From Fluviicola sp. (GTDB lineage: Bacteria > Bacteroidota > Bacteroidia > Flavobacteriales_D > Crocinitomicaceae), in assembly GCA_002734085.1 (NCBI GenBank), contig NVXV01000023.1, positions 1,066 to 52,106 on the forward strand: a stretch of 51,041 nucleotides of DNA, written 5' to 3'. Below the pieces are notes generated by a model. It was not told the DNA's origin. It did no database searches and was given only the letters and a program-made list of their open reading frames with translations. Shown here in pieces: positions 24,421 to 33,815 of the stretch. How positions within the stretch are numbered: position 1 is the stretch's first letter; each line of letters starts with the position of its first letter. The position numbers and the translations under genes were made by a program.

Positions 24421-25632
24421 CTAAGCTAAAATCTCTTTTACTTTGTCTGCAGCTTCTTGAAGTAATACTGCTGATTGAACATCTAGTCCAGAATCATCAA
24501 TTAACTTCTTAGCTTCTTCAGCATTTGTTCCTTGTAGACGAACAATAATTGGAACTGGAATTCCTCCCATGTTTTTGTAAGCATCAACAACACCCTGAGC
24601 AACACGATCACAACGAACGATTCCTCCGAATATGTTAATTAAAATTGCCTGTACATTGTCGTCTTTCAAAATAATATCAAATGCTTTTTCAACACGAGCA
24701 GCATCCGCTGTACCACCAACATCTAAGAAGTTTGCAGGATTCCCTCCAGACTGTTTAATGATATCCATAGTCGCCATTGCAAGCCCAGCACCGTTTACCA
24801 TACACCCAACATTACCGTCCAATTTAACGAAGTTTAATCCAACTTCATCCGCCTCTACCTCTGCTGGATCTTCTTCCGACTTATCGCGCATCTCAGCGTA
24901 GTCTTTGTGACGGAACAATGCGTTGTCATCAAGCGTTACTTTCGCATCTACCGCAATGATTTTATCATCTGAAGTTTTCAATACTGGATTGATTTCAAAA
25001 AGTGAGGCATCTGCTCCAACGTAAGCACTATACAAAGCAGTTACAAATTTCGTCATCTCCTTAAACGCCTTTCCACTTAGACCTAAGTTGAAAGCAATTT
25101 TCCTCGCTTGAAAACCTTGAATTCCCACTCGTGGATCAATTTCTTCTTTAAAAATGAGTTCTGGCGTTTTTTCAGCTACAGCTTCAATATCCATTCCTCC
25201 TTCCGTAGAATACATGATAACGTTTCTACCTTTATCTCTATCCATAAGGACAGACATATATATTTCTGAAGGTTCGCTATCACCAGGATAGTATACATCT
25301 TCAGTAATTAATACTTTATTTACTTTTTTACCAACTCCGTTTGTTTGAGCTGTTTCAAGGTGACCACCTAAGATTCCTTTTACAGTTTCTTCAACTTTGT
25401 CAATACCTTTTGCTAAAACCACACCGTGAGAACCTGTCTCTTCTACTGTTCCTTTTCCACGACCTCCAGCGTGAATTTGAGCTTTTACAACAAACCATTC
25501 CGTTCCAGTTTTTTCTGATAACTCTTTAGATTTTGCTACTGCATCTTCTAATTTATCTACCACAACACCTTCTTGAATAGGTACTCCAAAACTATTTAAT
25601 ATTGATTTTCCTTGATATTCGTGTAAATTCAT
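24421..25632 (-). CDS. sucC: Succinyl-CoA synthetase, beta subunit
   Basis: A 403-residue ATP-grasp enzyme of the citric acid cycle: succinyl-CoA + ADP (or GDP) + phosphate to succinate + ATP (or GTP), working with the alpha subunit SucD, which is not in this window. Signs: N-terminal MNLHEYQGKSIL, Gly-rich nucleotide loop QIHAGGRGKGT, GFQARKIAFNLGLSG, INPV, GCMVNGAGLAMATMD and the C-terminal CoA-ligase part FGGIVRCDRVAQG. The length is normal. A promoter (TTG, 20 nt, TACTTTAG) lies just upstream on the minus strand. Confidence 0.97.
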   Translation of the reverse strand: MNLHEYQGKSILNSFGVPIQEGVVVDKLEDAVAKSKELSEKTGTEWFVVKAQIHAGGRGKGTVEETGSHGVVLAKGIDKVEETVKGILGGHLETAQTNGVGKKVNKVLITEDVYYPGDSEPSEIYMSVLMDRDKGRNVIMYSTEGGMDIEAVAEKTPELIFKEEIDPRVGIQGFQARKIAFNLGLSGKAFKEMTKFVTALYSAYVGADASLFEINPVLKTSDDKIIAVDAKVTLDDNALFRHKDYAEMRDKSEEDPAEVEADEVGLNFVKLDGNVGCMVNGAGLAMATMDIIKQSGGNPANFLDVGGTADAARVEKAFDIILKDDNVQAILINIFGGIVRCDRVAQGVVDAYKNMGGIPVPIIVRLQGTNAEEAKKLIDDSGLDVQSAVLLQEAADKVKEILA

Positions 25633-25656
25633 CTTGTCTTTGATTTATTTTCGGCA

Positions 25657-25687
25657 CTAAAGTAAAAGTAATTCATACAATTTTCAA
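25657..25687 (-). promoter_or_regulatory. Promoter of sucC
   Basis: On the minus strand TTG (25685-25687), a 20-nt spacer and TACTTTAG (25657-25664; one mismatch to TAnnTTTG) precede the sucC start by about 25 nt. Confidence 0.55.
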
Positions 25688-25758
25688 GTCATTAATGAAA
25701 AAAGGTAAAACTTTTTCTTAAATCATGTGATTTACCGTAATTTGATACATATTTAAAC

Positions 25759-25787
25759 TAAAAAAGTCCACCGAAAACGATGGACTA
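25759..25787 (-). terminator. Terminator of rpmH
   Basis: On the minus strand AGTCCATCG and CGGTGGACT form a 9-bp stem (one G-T pair) with a TTTT loop, followed by six T. It lies about 25 nt after the rpmH stop. Confidence 0.85.
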
Positions 25788-25812
25788 AATATATTTACAA
25801 CAGTCAAACTGA

Positions 25813-25971
25813 TTAGCGCTTAGCTAATTTATCGCTTGAAACTGATAATCTTTTTCTACCTTTTTTACGGCGTGCTGCAAGAACCTTACGACCATTTTTA
25901 GTCGCCATTCTGCTACGAAATCCGTGCTTATTTCTTCTTTTTCTCTGTGATGGTTGAAATGTTCTTTTCAT
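25813..25971 (-). CDS. rpmH: Ribosomal protein bL34
   Basis: A 52-residue, strongly basic protein of the large ribosomal subunit. It begins [20 protein letters not shown], followed by [25 protein letters not shown], an unmistakable L34 signature, and ends SDKLAKR. It has its own promoter and terminator. Not near dnaA or rnpA in this window, which is usual for Bacteroidota. Confidence 0.98.
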   Translation of the reverse strand: MKRTFQPSQRKRRNKHGFRSRMATKNGRKVLAARRKKGRKRLSVSSDKLAKR

Positions 25972-26013
25972 AACCTATGTAATTTTTATATTGTGCTCTA
26001 ACTTTGAGGACGG

Positions 26014-26043
26014 CAAAGGTAATGATTTTTTGTATTAAACAAA
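26014..26043 (-). promoter_or_regulatory. Promoter of rpmH
   Basis: On the minus strand TTTG (26040-26043), an 18-nt spacer and TACCTTTG (26014-26021) give a near-consensus Bacteroidota promoter about 42 nt before the rpmH ATG. Confidence 0.7.
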
Positions 26044-26128
26044 ACCGATAAGACAAAATTATTCTTTTTTTCCATTTTTCCCGAGTAGTTCCATTAACTT
26101 TGTGCCTTTCATAAAAGATATATACTGA

Positions 26129-27955
26129 ATGTTTCGACCCAAAAAAGAGAAAAAGGAACGCGTTAAGCTGAGTAAAGACTCTGTGCAAAAAGCTAAGCGT
26201 ATTTTCAAATACTTAAAACCCTATCGAGGTGTTTTCATCATAGGTTGGATTTTCCTCTTTTTATCTTCTTCTGCAGGATTGTTTTTTCCTTACCTTCTAG
26301 GACAACTATTGGGTGGAAAGCAGACGGCCACGCCTGTTGTTGGTCAGACAGACACTTCAATGTTAGAGAACTTGAGCTTTGACAATATTAATACAGTAGC
26401 GCTAATGCTACTAGTTCTTTTTATTCTTCAGAGTGTATTTTCTTTTTTCAGAATAGTACTATTTACGAAGGTGACAGAAAATACAATGCGAGATATCCGA
26501 AAAGATGCCTTTAGCAAACTAATATATATGCCAATGAATTTCTTCAACAAAAATAAAGTTGGAGAATTGACGAGTCGACTTTCGTCGGACATCACCCTGG
26601 TTCAAGATACGTTAAGAACAACGATCGCTGAATTCGTTCGCCAAATTATAATCATTCTGGGATCTATCGTATTTTTAGTAATCGTTTCATGGAAATTATC
26701 ATTAATCATGTTGGCAACCGTACCTGTAATGGCCGTAATTGCAGTGTTATTTGGTAGGTTTATTAGAAAACTGAGTAAACAAGCTCAAGAAGCTACGGCA
26801 AGTTCAAATACCATCATAGAGGAAAACATGATGGGGATTACCAACGTCAAAACATTCACCAATGAACTTTTTGTAATGGCGAAATACAGAAAGACCATTG
26901 AGGATATCCGGAAATTGAATATTAAAAGCGGAAACTGGAGAGGAGTATTTGTTTCTTTCATCATCATGTGTCTTTTTGGTGCAATTGTTTTCATTATTTG
27001 GCAAGGACTACACATGACGCTAGGACCTGACCCTTCATTGAATTCTAGAGACTTCTTTTCTTTCGTTATGTTCACAGTGTTCATGGGAGCAAGTATTGGT
27101 TCCGTACCTGACCTTTATGCTTCTTTGCAAAAAGCGATCGGAGCAACAGAGCATTTGATGGAATTAATAAATGAATCCACTGAAAAAGAGATTTACCTTG
27201 GAAAGAACAAACCTGACATTAAAGGCAAGGTAAGTTTTGAAGAAGTAAAGTTTCATTATCCAGAACGCCCAGATGTAGAAGTATTAAAAGGCATGTCGTT
27301 TGAAGTGGATAGTGGAGGAAAAATTGCATTGGTCGGAGCATCGGGAGCTGGAAAATCGACAATCGCCTCCCTACTTCTTCGCTTCTATGAACCTACGAGT
27401 GGAAATTATACCGTAGACAATGTTAATGTTAAAGACGTCGATATAGAGTATTTAAGAGACCAGATGGCGTTCGTTCCCCAGGAGGTGATCTTATTTAGCG
27501 GAACAATTCGTGAAAACATTGCATTTGGTAACCCAGAAGCAACAGATGAGGAGATTGATTCAGCGGCCAAAAAAGCGAATGCTTATAATTTTATAAAGGA
27601 ATTCCCTGAAGGGTTTGAAACAGAAGTTGGAGATCGAGGAATTCAGCTTTCAGGAGGCCAAAAGCAACGTGTAGCAATCGCAAGAGCCATCTTGAAAGAT
27701 CCAACAATCCTAATTCTTGACGAAGCTACGTCTGCACTTGATGCTGAATCTGAAAGGTTGGTTCAGGAAGCACTTGATAACTTGATGGAAAACAGAACGT
27801 CCTTCATTATTGCTCATAGACTTTCAACAATTAGAAAGGCCGACAACATACTTGTTATGGATAAAGGTCAGATTGTGGAGCAAGGTAAACACGATGAATT
27901 GATGCAAATAAAAGATGGCGTTTATGCAAACCTAAATGAGCTACAGGTAAATTAA
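26129..27955 (+). CDS. ABC exporter, MsbA-like permease-ATPase
   Basis: A 608-residue half-transporter. The N-terminal membrane domain (about 35-340) has six helices (for example VFIIGWIFLFLSSSAGLFF and IIIILGSIVFLVIVSW). The ATPase domain (about 365-605) has Walker A GASGAGKST (403-411), Q-loop FVPQE, signature LSGGQ (507-511), Walker B LILDEA and switch His (IIAHRLS). The layout is that of homodimeric exporters of lipids or drugs; substrate not deducible. It stands alone. A TAACTTTG -7 box at 26095-26102 precedes it by about 26 nt. Confidence 0.93.
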   Translation: MFRPKKEKKERVKLSKDSVQKAKRIFKYLKPYRGVFIIGWIFLFLSSSAGLFFPYLLGQLLGGKQTATPVVGQTDTSMLENLSFDNINTVALMLLVLFILQSVFSFFRIVLFTKVTENTMRDIRKDAFSKLIYMPMNFFNKNKVGELTSRLSSDITLVQDTLRTTIAEFVRQIIIILGSIVFLVIVSWKLSLIMLATVPVMAVIAVLFGRFIRKLSKQAQEATASSNTIIEENMMGITNVKTFTNELFVMAKYRKTIEDIRKLNIKSGNWRGVFVSFIIMCLFGAIVFIIWQGLHMTLGPDPSLNSRDFFSFVMFTVFMGASIGSVPDLYASLQKAIGATEHLMELINESTEKEIYLGKNKPDIKGKVSFEEVKFHYPERPDVEVLKGMSFEVDSGGKIALVGASGAGKSTIASLLLRFYEPTSGNYTVDNVNVKDVDIEYLRDQMAFVPQEVILFSGTIRENIAFGNPEATDEEIDSAAKKANAYNFIKEFPEGFETEVGDRGIQLSGGQKQRVAIARAILKDPTILILDEATSALDAESERLVQEALDNLMENRTSFIIAHRLSTIRKADNILVMDKGQIVEQGKHDELMQIKDGVYANLNELQVN

Positions 27956-28027
27956 AGTCATCGCCTTCAAAACAATAATCATTATTCAAACGTTGGGTTA
28001 AAGTATTGATTAAAAACGACTAATATC

Positions 28028-28957
28028 TTGAATAAAACCCACGTTTTTCGTAAAAAAGACTCTAAGCACCCTTATTTTGAAGGATACTATTTTAAGTTCA
28101 TTAATGAGCAAAAAGAAATCGTTATTCTCATCTCAGGAATTTCAATATCGCCCAAAGAAAAATATTCATTTATTCAAGTTGCCTCTAGTCACTCTAAGGA
28201 TGTAGTGCTTTACAAATTTCCATTAACCGATCTAAAATCTTCAAAAGACGCATTCGACTTTAAAATTGGAAAAAATGAATTTAGCCGAAATAGAATATTA
28301 CTCGATCTGGATAATGTAAGTGCCGAAATTCAAATAAGTAATAGTGTCAATTGGAATCGAAGCTTTGTGAACCCTAATATTATGGGGTTTATGTCTTATA
28401 TTCCTCGGGTTGAATGCAAACATGATATTATCACCGTACAGTCAGAAATTTCTGGATTTATTAAATTAGCCAAGCATAAAATCTTATTTAAAGAAGGAGA
28501 CGGGTACATTGAAAAAAACTGGGGGTCATCATTCCCTAAAAAATACATTTGGCTTCATGCAAACCAATTTAATAATAGGCAACTTTCACTTCAATTTGCG
28601 ATAGCTAAACCCAAATGGTTCTTTTTTAGACCAGAGGTCTATATTGGTTATATCATGACTGGTGAACTAATTCATTTCGGAACACATAGGCTTAGTCTAG
28701 TGAGAGTAAAAAGAGATTATGATTTCACCTTGATCACGATAAAGAAAATTAAATATCGTATTACAATAAAAATAAAGCACAAGGCACCCGTAAATTTAAT
28801 TGGTCCAACAAAAGGGATTTTAAAAAATAAAATTCCTGAGTATTTAGACAGTAGTATTGAATTAGTCGTGCTTAAAAAGAGTTTATTCAATAAAAACAAA
28901 GAAGTAGTTCGCGACATATCTCATCTTTCAACCACTGAAATGCAAGACGAAATTTGA
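28028..28957 (+). CDS. Tocopherol cyclase-like protein
   Basis: A 309-residue protein. It has the two hallmark motifs of the tocopherol-cyclase family: PYFEGYYFK (15-23) and GYIEKNWGSSFPKKYIWLHAN (about 159-179), plus a beta-rich body. The family was named for the plant/cyanobacterial chromanol-forming enzyme, but most bacterial members have no proven function. No homogentisate pathway gene is visible here. No ATG lies in frame: the stop at 28007 precedes TTG 28028, the only good start. No signal peptide. It stands between the ABC exporter and the PorG-like gene with no clear operon link. Confidence 0.8.
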   Translation: MNKTHVFRKKDSKHPYFEGYYFKFINEQKEIVILISGISISPKEKYSFIQVASSHSKDVVLYKFPLTDLKSSKDAFDFKIGKNEFSRNRILLDLDNVSAEIQISNSVNWNRSFVNPNIMGFMSYIPRVECKHDIITVQSEISGFIKLAKHKILFKEGDGYIEKNWGSSFPKKYIWLHANQFNNRQLSLQFAIAKPKWFFFRPEVYIGYIMTGELIHFGTHRLSLVRVKRDYDFTLITIKKIKYRITIKIKHKAPVNLIGPTKGILKNKIPEYLDSSIELVVLKKSLFNKNKEVVRDISHLSTTEMQDEI

Positions 28958-29052
28958 AGATTAACGTTTTGTCAAGCTTAACTTTATATGTCGATTAGCA
29001 TACTTTAATTGAATCAACAATAATACTTTGAAAACTAAAGTTTTAAAATTTC

Positions 29053-29083
29053 TTGTTTATTTGGGCAAACCTTTATAATTTTG
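29053..29083 (+). promoter_or_regulatory. Promoter of the PorG-like gene
   Basis: TTG (29053-29055), a 20-nt spacer and TAATTTTG (29076-29083) match the Bacteroidota promoter pattern. The predicted start gives a leader of about 30 nt before ATG 29119. Confidence 0.65.
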
Positions 29084-29118
29084 ACACGTTATAATGGAAA
29101 GAATATATACAATATAGT

Positions 29119-30063
29119 ATGAAGTTTATTTTACTACTGTTATCATTAGCTATTGTTACTACTACTTTGGGACAAAGAGCGTCTAATTTCAATTCGTCTC
29201 GTAATTGGTCAATGAATAAACATGAGATTTTCTTCGCACTTGGAGCTACTCAATTTCTAGGTGATTTAGGAGGTAGAAATCAAGTCGGAACACAAAAATC
29301 ACTTGCTGACATTGACTTTAAATCAACTCGAATTGGAGGTGGTCTAGGGTATCGTTTCAGATTTCACCCGAGATTCGCAACAAGTACTCAATTGTACTTT
29401 TGTTTAGTAGACGGTAATGATTCTCATACAGATGAGATCATTCGAAGAAGCCGAAACCTTTCGTTTCGCTCACCAATTCTAGAACTTTCTCAACGCTTAG
29501 AATTTATTTTACTTGCAAATGAAAAAGTAGGTGCACGATATAAAATTCGTGGTCTTAAGGGAATGCGCCCTAAAGCAGATGTGCTTTACCTTTTCTCTGG
29601 TTTAAGTGGTTTTTATTATAACCCTCAAACTCAAATAAATGGTAAGTGGACAAATCTTAGAGATTTAAAAACTGAAGGCCAAGGGCTACCTGGAGGAGCT
29701 GAAGAATATGGTCCAATTAGTTTTGGAATTCCATTCGGAGTTGGATTCAAATTAGGTATAGGTAACTTTTGGAGAATTGGAATGGAGGTTTCTTACAATA
29801 AAACGTTTACAGATTACATAGATGATGTAAGTACTGATTATTATGATCCAAATGTACTTGCGGCCGAAGTTGGTCAAGAAGCTGTTTATGCAGCTAATCC
29901 AGCTATTGAAAATCACAGTTGGTTTACAACAGGTATGCAACGTGGAAACCCAAATGATAATGACGCCTACTTCTTCGCAAACATTACTCTTACACGAAAT
30001 ATTACATATCCTAAGCAGAGAGGAGGTGGTAGAATTAAGTGGAAAGGTAGAACGAAATTCTAA
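29119..30063 (+). CDS. Outer-membrane beta-barrel, DUF6089/PorG-like
   Basis: A 314-residue protein with signal peptide MKFILLLLSLAIVTTTLGQ. The first mature motif EIFFALGATQFLGDLGG and the alternating beta strands (FRFHPRFATSTQLYF, GVGFKLGIGNFWRIGMEVSY, FFANITLTRNI) fit the DUF6089 group that includes PorG, an outer-membrane partner of the type IX secretion apparatus. A role as the secretion component itself, versus another barrel of the same family, cannot be decided. It has its own promoter and terminator, so it is probably a single-gene unit. Confidence 0.75.
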   Translation: MKFILLLLSLAIVTTTLGQRASNFNSSRNWSMNKHEIFFALGATQFLGDLGGRNQVGTQKSLADIDFKSTRIGGGLGYRFRFHPRFATSTQLYFCLVDGNDSHTDEIIRRSRNLSFRSPILELSQRLEFILLANEKVGARYKIRGLKGMRPKADVLYLFSGLSGFYYNPQTQINGKWTNLRDLKTEGQGLPGGAEEYGPISFGIPFGVGFKLGIGNFWRIGMEVSYNKTFTDYIDDVSTDYYDPNVLAAEVGQEAVYAANPAIENHSWFTTGMQRGNPNDNDAYFFANITLTRNITYPKQRGGGRIKWKGRTKF

Positions 30064-30086
30064 ACTAAATAAAGTTTAAAATATTT

Positions 30087-30114
30087 AAGGTGAGGTCTCC
30101 CCTCACCTTTTTTT
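30087..30114 (+). terminator. Terminator of the PorG-like gene
   Basis: AAGGTGAGG (30087-30095) and CCTCACCTT (30101-30109) form a 9-bp stem with a 5-nt loop followed by a T-run, 23 nt after the stop codon. Confidence 0.9.
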
Positions 30115-30119
30115 ATTTC

Positions 30120-30127
30120 TATTTTTG
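30120..30127 (+). promoter_or_regulatory. -7 box before pyrD
   Basis: TATTTTTG matches TAnnTTTG, 14 nt before the pyrD ATG and just after the preceding terminator. No clear -33 TTG. Confidence 0.4.
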
Positions 30128-30141
30128 TCAAAACAATAGGA

Positions 30142-31164
30142 ATGTATTCTTTAATCAAGGCTTTACTTTTTAAATTTGACCCTGAGAAAGTTCACCACTT
30201 TACTTTCAAGCTAATTAAATTCACTTTAAAAATTCCTGGTGCTAAAGCCATGTGGAAGAAATGGTATGTCGTAAAAGACAAACGACTAGAACGAAAGTTA
30301 TTTGGCCTTACTTTTAAAAATCCAGTTGGTTTGGCTGCAGGTTTTGATAAAAATGCTCATCTTTTCAATGAATTGGCATATTGTGGTTTTGGATTTATAG
30401 AAGTTGGAACTGTTACTCCAAAAGGTCAGGCCGGAAATCCAAAGAAGCGGCTATTTCGATTGACGCAAGACGAAGCCATAATAAATCGAATGGGGTTCAA
30501 TAATGAGGGTGTCGAAGTAATGATTGAACACCTTAAAAAGAAAAAGACTAACATTATTATTGGAGGAAATATCGGAAAAAACAAAGTAACACCGAATGAA
30601 AAAGCGAATGAAGATTATGTTATTTGTTTTGAAGCACTTTTTGATTATGTGGATTATTTCGTTGTAAATGTTAGCTCTCCCAACACTCCAAATCTTAGAG
30701 CACTTCAAGATAAAGAACCACTCGAAAAATTGCTTTCTGAATTACAAAACTTGAATCATAAAAAAACAAATCCAAAGCCGATACTCCTAAAAATAGCACC
30801 CGATTTGTCAAACGAACAACTTGATGATGTAATTGACATCGTGAATAGCACCAGAATTGACGGCATTATTGCTACTAACACAACCATTAGCCGAGATGGA
30901 TTGCAAACTAAAAGTATTGAAGAAATTGGTGCAGGCGGACTTTCAGGAAAGCCCCTTAAGAATAGATCAACTGAAGTTATTAAATATTTAGCAACTAAAT
31001 CAAACAAAGCTTTTCCCATAATTGGCGTTGGCGGAATACATTCGGCTGAAGATGCAATTGAAAAATTAGATGCAGGTGCAGACTTAATTCAAATCTATAC
31101 TGGATTTATATACGAAGGACCAAAATTAGTTAGAAAAATTAACGAAGAAATCCTCAAAACATAG
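30142..31164 (+). CDS. pyrD: Dihydroorotate dehydrogenase, quinone-dependent (class 2)
   Basis: A 340-residue flavoenzyme of pyrimidine synthesis, oxidising dihydroorotate to orotate with quinone as acceptor. The N-terminal helical extension ([19 protein letters not shown]) marks the membrane-associated class 2. Motifs: [56 protein letters not shown] (with the catalytic Ser of class 2), [12 protein letters not shown] and [13 protein letters not shown]. It leads a close plus-strand gene series; the next gene starts 22 nt downstream. Confidence 0.97.
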   Translation: MYSLIKALLFKFDPEKVHHFTFKLIKFTLKIPGAKAMWKKWYVVKDKRLERKLFGLTFKNPVGLAAGFDKNAHLFNELAYCGFGFIEVGTVTPKGQAGNPKKRLFRLTQDEAIINRMGFNNEGVEVMIEHLKKKKTNIIIGGNIGKNKVTPNEKANEDYVICFEALFDYVDYFVVNVSSPNTPNLRALQDKEPLEKLLSELQNLNHKKTNPKPILLKIAPDLSNEQLDDVIDIVNSTRIDGIIATNTTISRDGLQTKSIEEIGAGGLSGKPLKNRSTEVIKYLATKSNKAFPIIGVGGIHSAEDAIEKLDAGADLIQIYTGFIYEGPKLVRKINEEILKT

Positions 31165-31186
31165 CGCTTTTTCTTATATTCGTGAT

Positions 31187-32047
31187 ATGGAGGATTTAAA
31201 AATTATTGAGTGTCCTAGAGATGCTATGCAAGGAATAAAAGAACAAATTCCGACTACGACTAAAGTAAATTACATTAACGAACTATTAAAAGTAGGATTT
31301 GACACGATTGACTTCGGAAGTTTTGTCTCTCCAAAGGCAATACCTCAATTAGCTGATACAGATAAAGTTTTAAAAAAGCTAGATTTATCCAAAACAACTT
31401 CCAAGCTACTTGCTATAGTAGCTAATGAACGTGGCGCTGATGATGCTTGTAACTTTGAAGAAATCGATTACTTGGGCTATCCTTTTTCAATTTCAGAGAC
31501 TTTCCAGCAACGAAACACAAATGCCTCTATTGAAAAAAGTGTTGACCGTTTAGAGTACATTGCTAATACAGCAAAAAAACACAATAAAGAGTTGGTGGTC
31601 TACTTATCAATGGGGTTTGGAAATCCTTATGGTGATCCATGGGATTCTGAAGTTGTAATTGATTGGTCAAAAAAAATTAATGACCGATATGGTGTAAAAA
31701 TAATTGCGTTATCTGACACAATCGGTATTGCTACGCCTGGATTAATAACAAGCTTATTTAATCAACTCATTCCTGCTATGCCAAATGTAGAGTTTGGGGC
31801 TCATCTACATACAACTCCAGATTCATACGATGAAAAACTAAAAGCCTCTTATAATGCTGGTTGTCGTAGATTTGATGGAGCTATAAAAGGATTTGGTGGA
31901 TGCCCTATGGCAACAGACAGGTTAACAGGAAATATGCCAACTGAAAAAATGGTAGATTGGTTTGATAAGCACAGTATTTCTTCAGGAATTAATAGAACTG
32001 TTTTAGACCATGTTGTTCAACAAAGCGTATACGTTTTCAATCACTAA
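31187..32047 (+). CDS. Hydroxymethylglutaryl-CoA lyase
   Basis: A 286-residue TIM-barrel lyase that splits HMG-CoA into acetoacetate and acetyl-CoA, part of leucine degradation. Signs: ECPRDAMQG (Arg11-Asp12, metal and substrate site), FGSFVSPKAIPQL, AHLHTT (His206 and His208 metal ligands) and the family motif GFGGCP with catalytic Cys239. The length is close to bacterial family members. It lies 22 nt after pyrD, so it is probably co-transcribed. Confidence 0.92.
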   Translation: MEDLKIIECPRDAMQGIKEQIPTTTKVNYINELLKVGFDTIDFGSFVSPKAIPQLADTDKVLKKLDLSKTTSKLLAIVANERGADDACNFEEIDYLGYPFSISETFQQRNTNASIEKSVDRLEYIANTAKKHNKELVVYLSMGFGNPYGDPWDSEVVIDWSKKINDRYGVKIIALSDTIGIATPGLITSLFNQLIPAMPNVEFGAHLHTTPDSYDEKLKASYNAGCRRFDGAIKGFGGCPMATDRLTGNMPTEKMVDWFDKHSISSGINRTVLDHVVQQSVYVFNH

Positions 32048-32059
32048 ATAATAAACAAA

Positions 32060-32743
32060 ATGAAATATCTCATATTACTTTTTATCTCATTAAATACACT
32101 CTTTTCTTTCGCTCAGAAAACTGCTGAACAAAAGTTGGCTGACTTTGACGAACTAATTGTGCAAGGTCGATTTACTGTAGATATCAAGTATTCTGATGAA
32201 ATGAAAGCGATTGCAGTTGTGCACAGTGAAGAAGTTGATCTAGACAATCTCTCTTATTCTTATACCAACAAAACACTTAAAATAAAATACAGTGGTAGTC
32301 TCTTGGATGATGTAGATTTAAATATTACAATTTATGCAAACAACCTTTTGTATCTCGAAGCAAAACAAGGTGCAGAGATTCGTGTTGAGGATGAATTTGA
32401 TTTTAAAAATAAACCCGTTTCAATCAAGTCAGATGCGGGTGGCAAAATTTTAGTAAAGTTGAGTGTTCCATCTGTAACGGCTGAAATCACTAAAGGTGGT
32501 TCAATTAGATTAACTGGTAGAACTGAGGTTCTTAATGCTACAGTAAAAACTGGAGGTACAATCGGCGCAGTTAATTTAGAAGCGAACAATGTTACTGCTA
32601 AAATTTCATTTGGTGGAGAAATCATTTGTAACGCAAGTGAGATTTTAGATGCACAAATTACTAGCGGAGGGACTATTAACTATAAAGGCAAACCTAAACT
32701 CACAGAAAAAATTCGCCTTGGAGGAACTATTGAAGCACTATGA
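32060..32743 (+). CDS. Exported DUF2807 (GIN-type) protein
   Basis: A 227-residue protein with signal peptide KYLILLFISLNTLFSFAQ. The mature part is a right-handed beta-helix-like repeat of short strands each with a Gly turn (SIKSDAGGKILVKL, KTGGTIGAVNL, ITSGGTINYKG), as in the DUF2807 putative auto-transporter adhesin head domain common in Bacteroidota. It begins with DELIVQGRFTVDI, a usual start of the domain. It overlaps the next lipoprotein gene by 4 nt and follows HMG-CoA lyase by 12 nt. Confidence 0.85.
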   Translation: MKYLILLFISLNTLFSFAQKTAEQKLADFDELIVQGRFTVDIKYSDEMKAIAVVHSEEVDLDNLSYSYTNKTLKIKYSGSLLDDVDLNITIYANNLLYLEAKQGAEIRVEDEFDFKNKPVSIKSDAGGKILVKLSVPSVTAEITKGGSIRLTGRTEVLNATVKTGGTIGAVNLEANNVTAKISFGGEIICNASEILDAQITSGGTINYKGKPKLTEKIRLGGTIEAL

Positions 32744-33366
32744 GAATATTCGTCTTTTTAGCAACATGCACATTCTTATTCTCTTGTAAATCAGAAGAAA
32801 AAAAGAATGAACAGCCAGAAGATTTCAAGTCTGACACAACTAAAGTCACAACACTTTTCGATCAAATCAGTTTTGACGAAAAAATAAAATATGAATTACT
32901 GGCTGAGACCAGAATATGTCAACCATTCTATACGGACTCCATGGCTCCGGGGCAGGTGGCTTGTACACCTAAGCATTTTGCTTTTTATGAATATAATCAT
33001 AAAAGACCTCTTGAGGACGCTTTCCTACTTCAAGTAAAAGCAGGTGTTAATGAATATGATTATCGTAGACTCTTAATTTTTACTCGTGAAAAAGGTAAGT
33101 TAATTCAAATGAATGGGATTAATGGTTATTTGGTTGAGAAACGCACAAGACCAAATGAAATAGATGACCTTGTTGTCGCAATAATAGATGATTTAGGTAA
33201 CAATAAATTCGACAGATATGATGTATTAATACGTTATACGGACGGAAAATATCATTTTGTTGAAGCTATTGGTGATTTATACGGAACTTTTGACACCAAG
33301 GAACTCAAAGAAAGGGCTTCGAAAATGATAAAAGAACGTATTGAAGAAAAAGATTTAATATTTTGA
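32740..33366 (+). CDS. Hypothetical lipoprotein
   Basis: A 208-residue protein with lipobox FLFSC (Cys at about 16) after MRIFVFLATCTFL. The mature part has no recognised domain. A notable region is PFYTDSMAPGQVACTPK, and a C-terminal segment with IIDDLGNNKFDRYDV could be a calcium-binding-like loop (DDLGNNKFD). The ATG overlaps the previous stop by 4 nt and its own stop overlaps the next start, so three small exported-protein genes are translationally coupled. Confidence 0.75.
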   Translation: MRIFVFLATCTFLFSCKSEEKKNEQPEDFKSDTTKVTTLFDQISFDEKIKYELLAETRICQPFYTDSMAPGQVACTPKHFAFYEYNHKRPLEDAFLLQVKAGVNEYDYRRLLIFTREKGKLIQMNGINGYLVEKRTRPNEIDDLVVAIIDDLGNNKFDRYDVLIRYTDGKYHFVEAIGDLYGTFDTKELKERASKMIKERIEEKDLIF

Positions 33367-33815
33367 AAATCATTTTTTCAATATCACTTCTTTTTATAAT
33401 CTATGGATGTATTTCCGAAAGTAATCTGAAACCAGTCATTCCAATGCAAATTATCCATTCCAATAGTTCAAAAGTATGGGTACTGGAAAGTGAAATTGTT
33501 GGAAACGACGAAAAAACACCTGAAATTCAAGACTTCAAAACCGCTTTTATCTTTTTTAGCGATGGGGAATTTATAGAGCAAAAAATGGTTCATTTAGGGA
33601 GCAGTAAAGGCAAACAAGGTATTTATTACTTAAACCTATCTTCTAAAACTCAAGACACCGTTTTTAGTTTAAATTATAAAAACAATGAGTATAAAACTTT
33701 TCATCTTAAAAAATGCACTTCGAAAGAACTGCATTTAATGGAGGTCGAGAGAGAGGATTCTTCTGCAAATAGACTTTGGATATTGAAGACTTTACCAAAA
33801 CCAACCAAATGGTAG
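33363..33815 (+). CDS. Small hypothetical lipoprotein
   Basis: A 150-residue protein starting at TTG 33363, which overlaps the previous stop by 4 nt (TTGA). The N-terminus reads MKII-like (first codon TTG), FSISLLFIIYGC, a lipobox with Cys at about 16. The mature part is beta-rich (KVWVLESEIVG, FKTAFIFFSDGEFIEQ) and looks like a lipocalin-like small exported protein. No family is recognised. The last 7 nt overlap the ATG of the amidotransferase-like gene. Confidence 0.7.
   Translation: MKIIFSISLLFIIYGCISESNLKPVIPMQIIHSNSSKVWVLESEIVGNDEKTPEIQDFKTAFIFFSDGEFIEQKMVHLGSSKGKQGIYYLNLSSKTQDTVFSLNYKNNEYKTFHLKKCTSKELHLMEVEREDSSANRLWILKTLPKPTKW

Noticed and set aside
25928-26188. 86-residue minus-strand ORF overlapping rpmH and the ABC exporter
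   Set aside because: It covers the rpmH promoter and the start of rpmH in another frame; the real gene is the 52-residue bL34.
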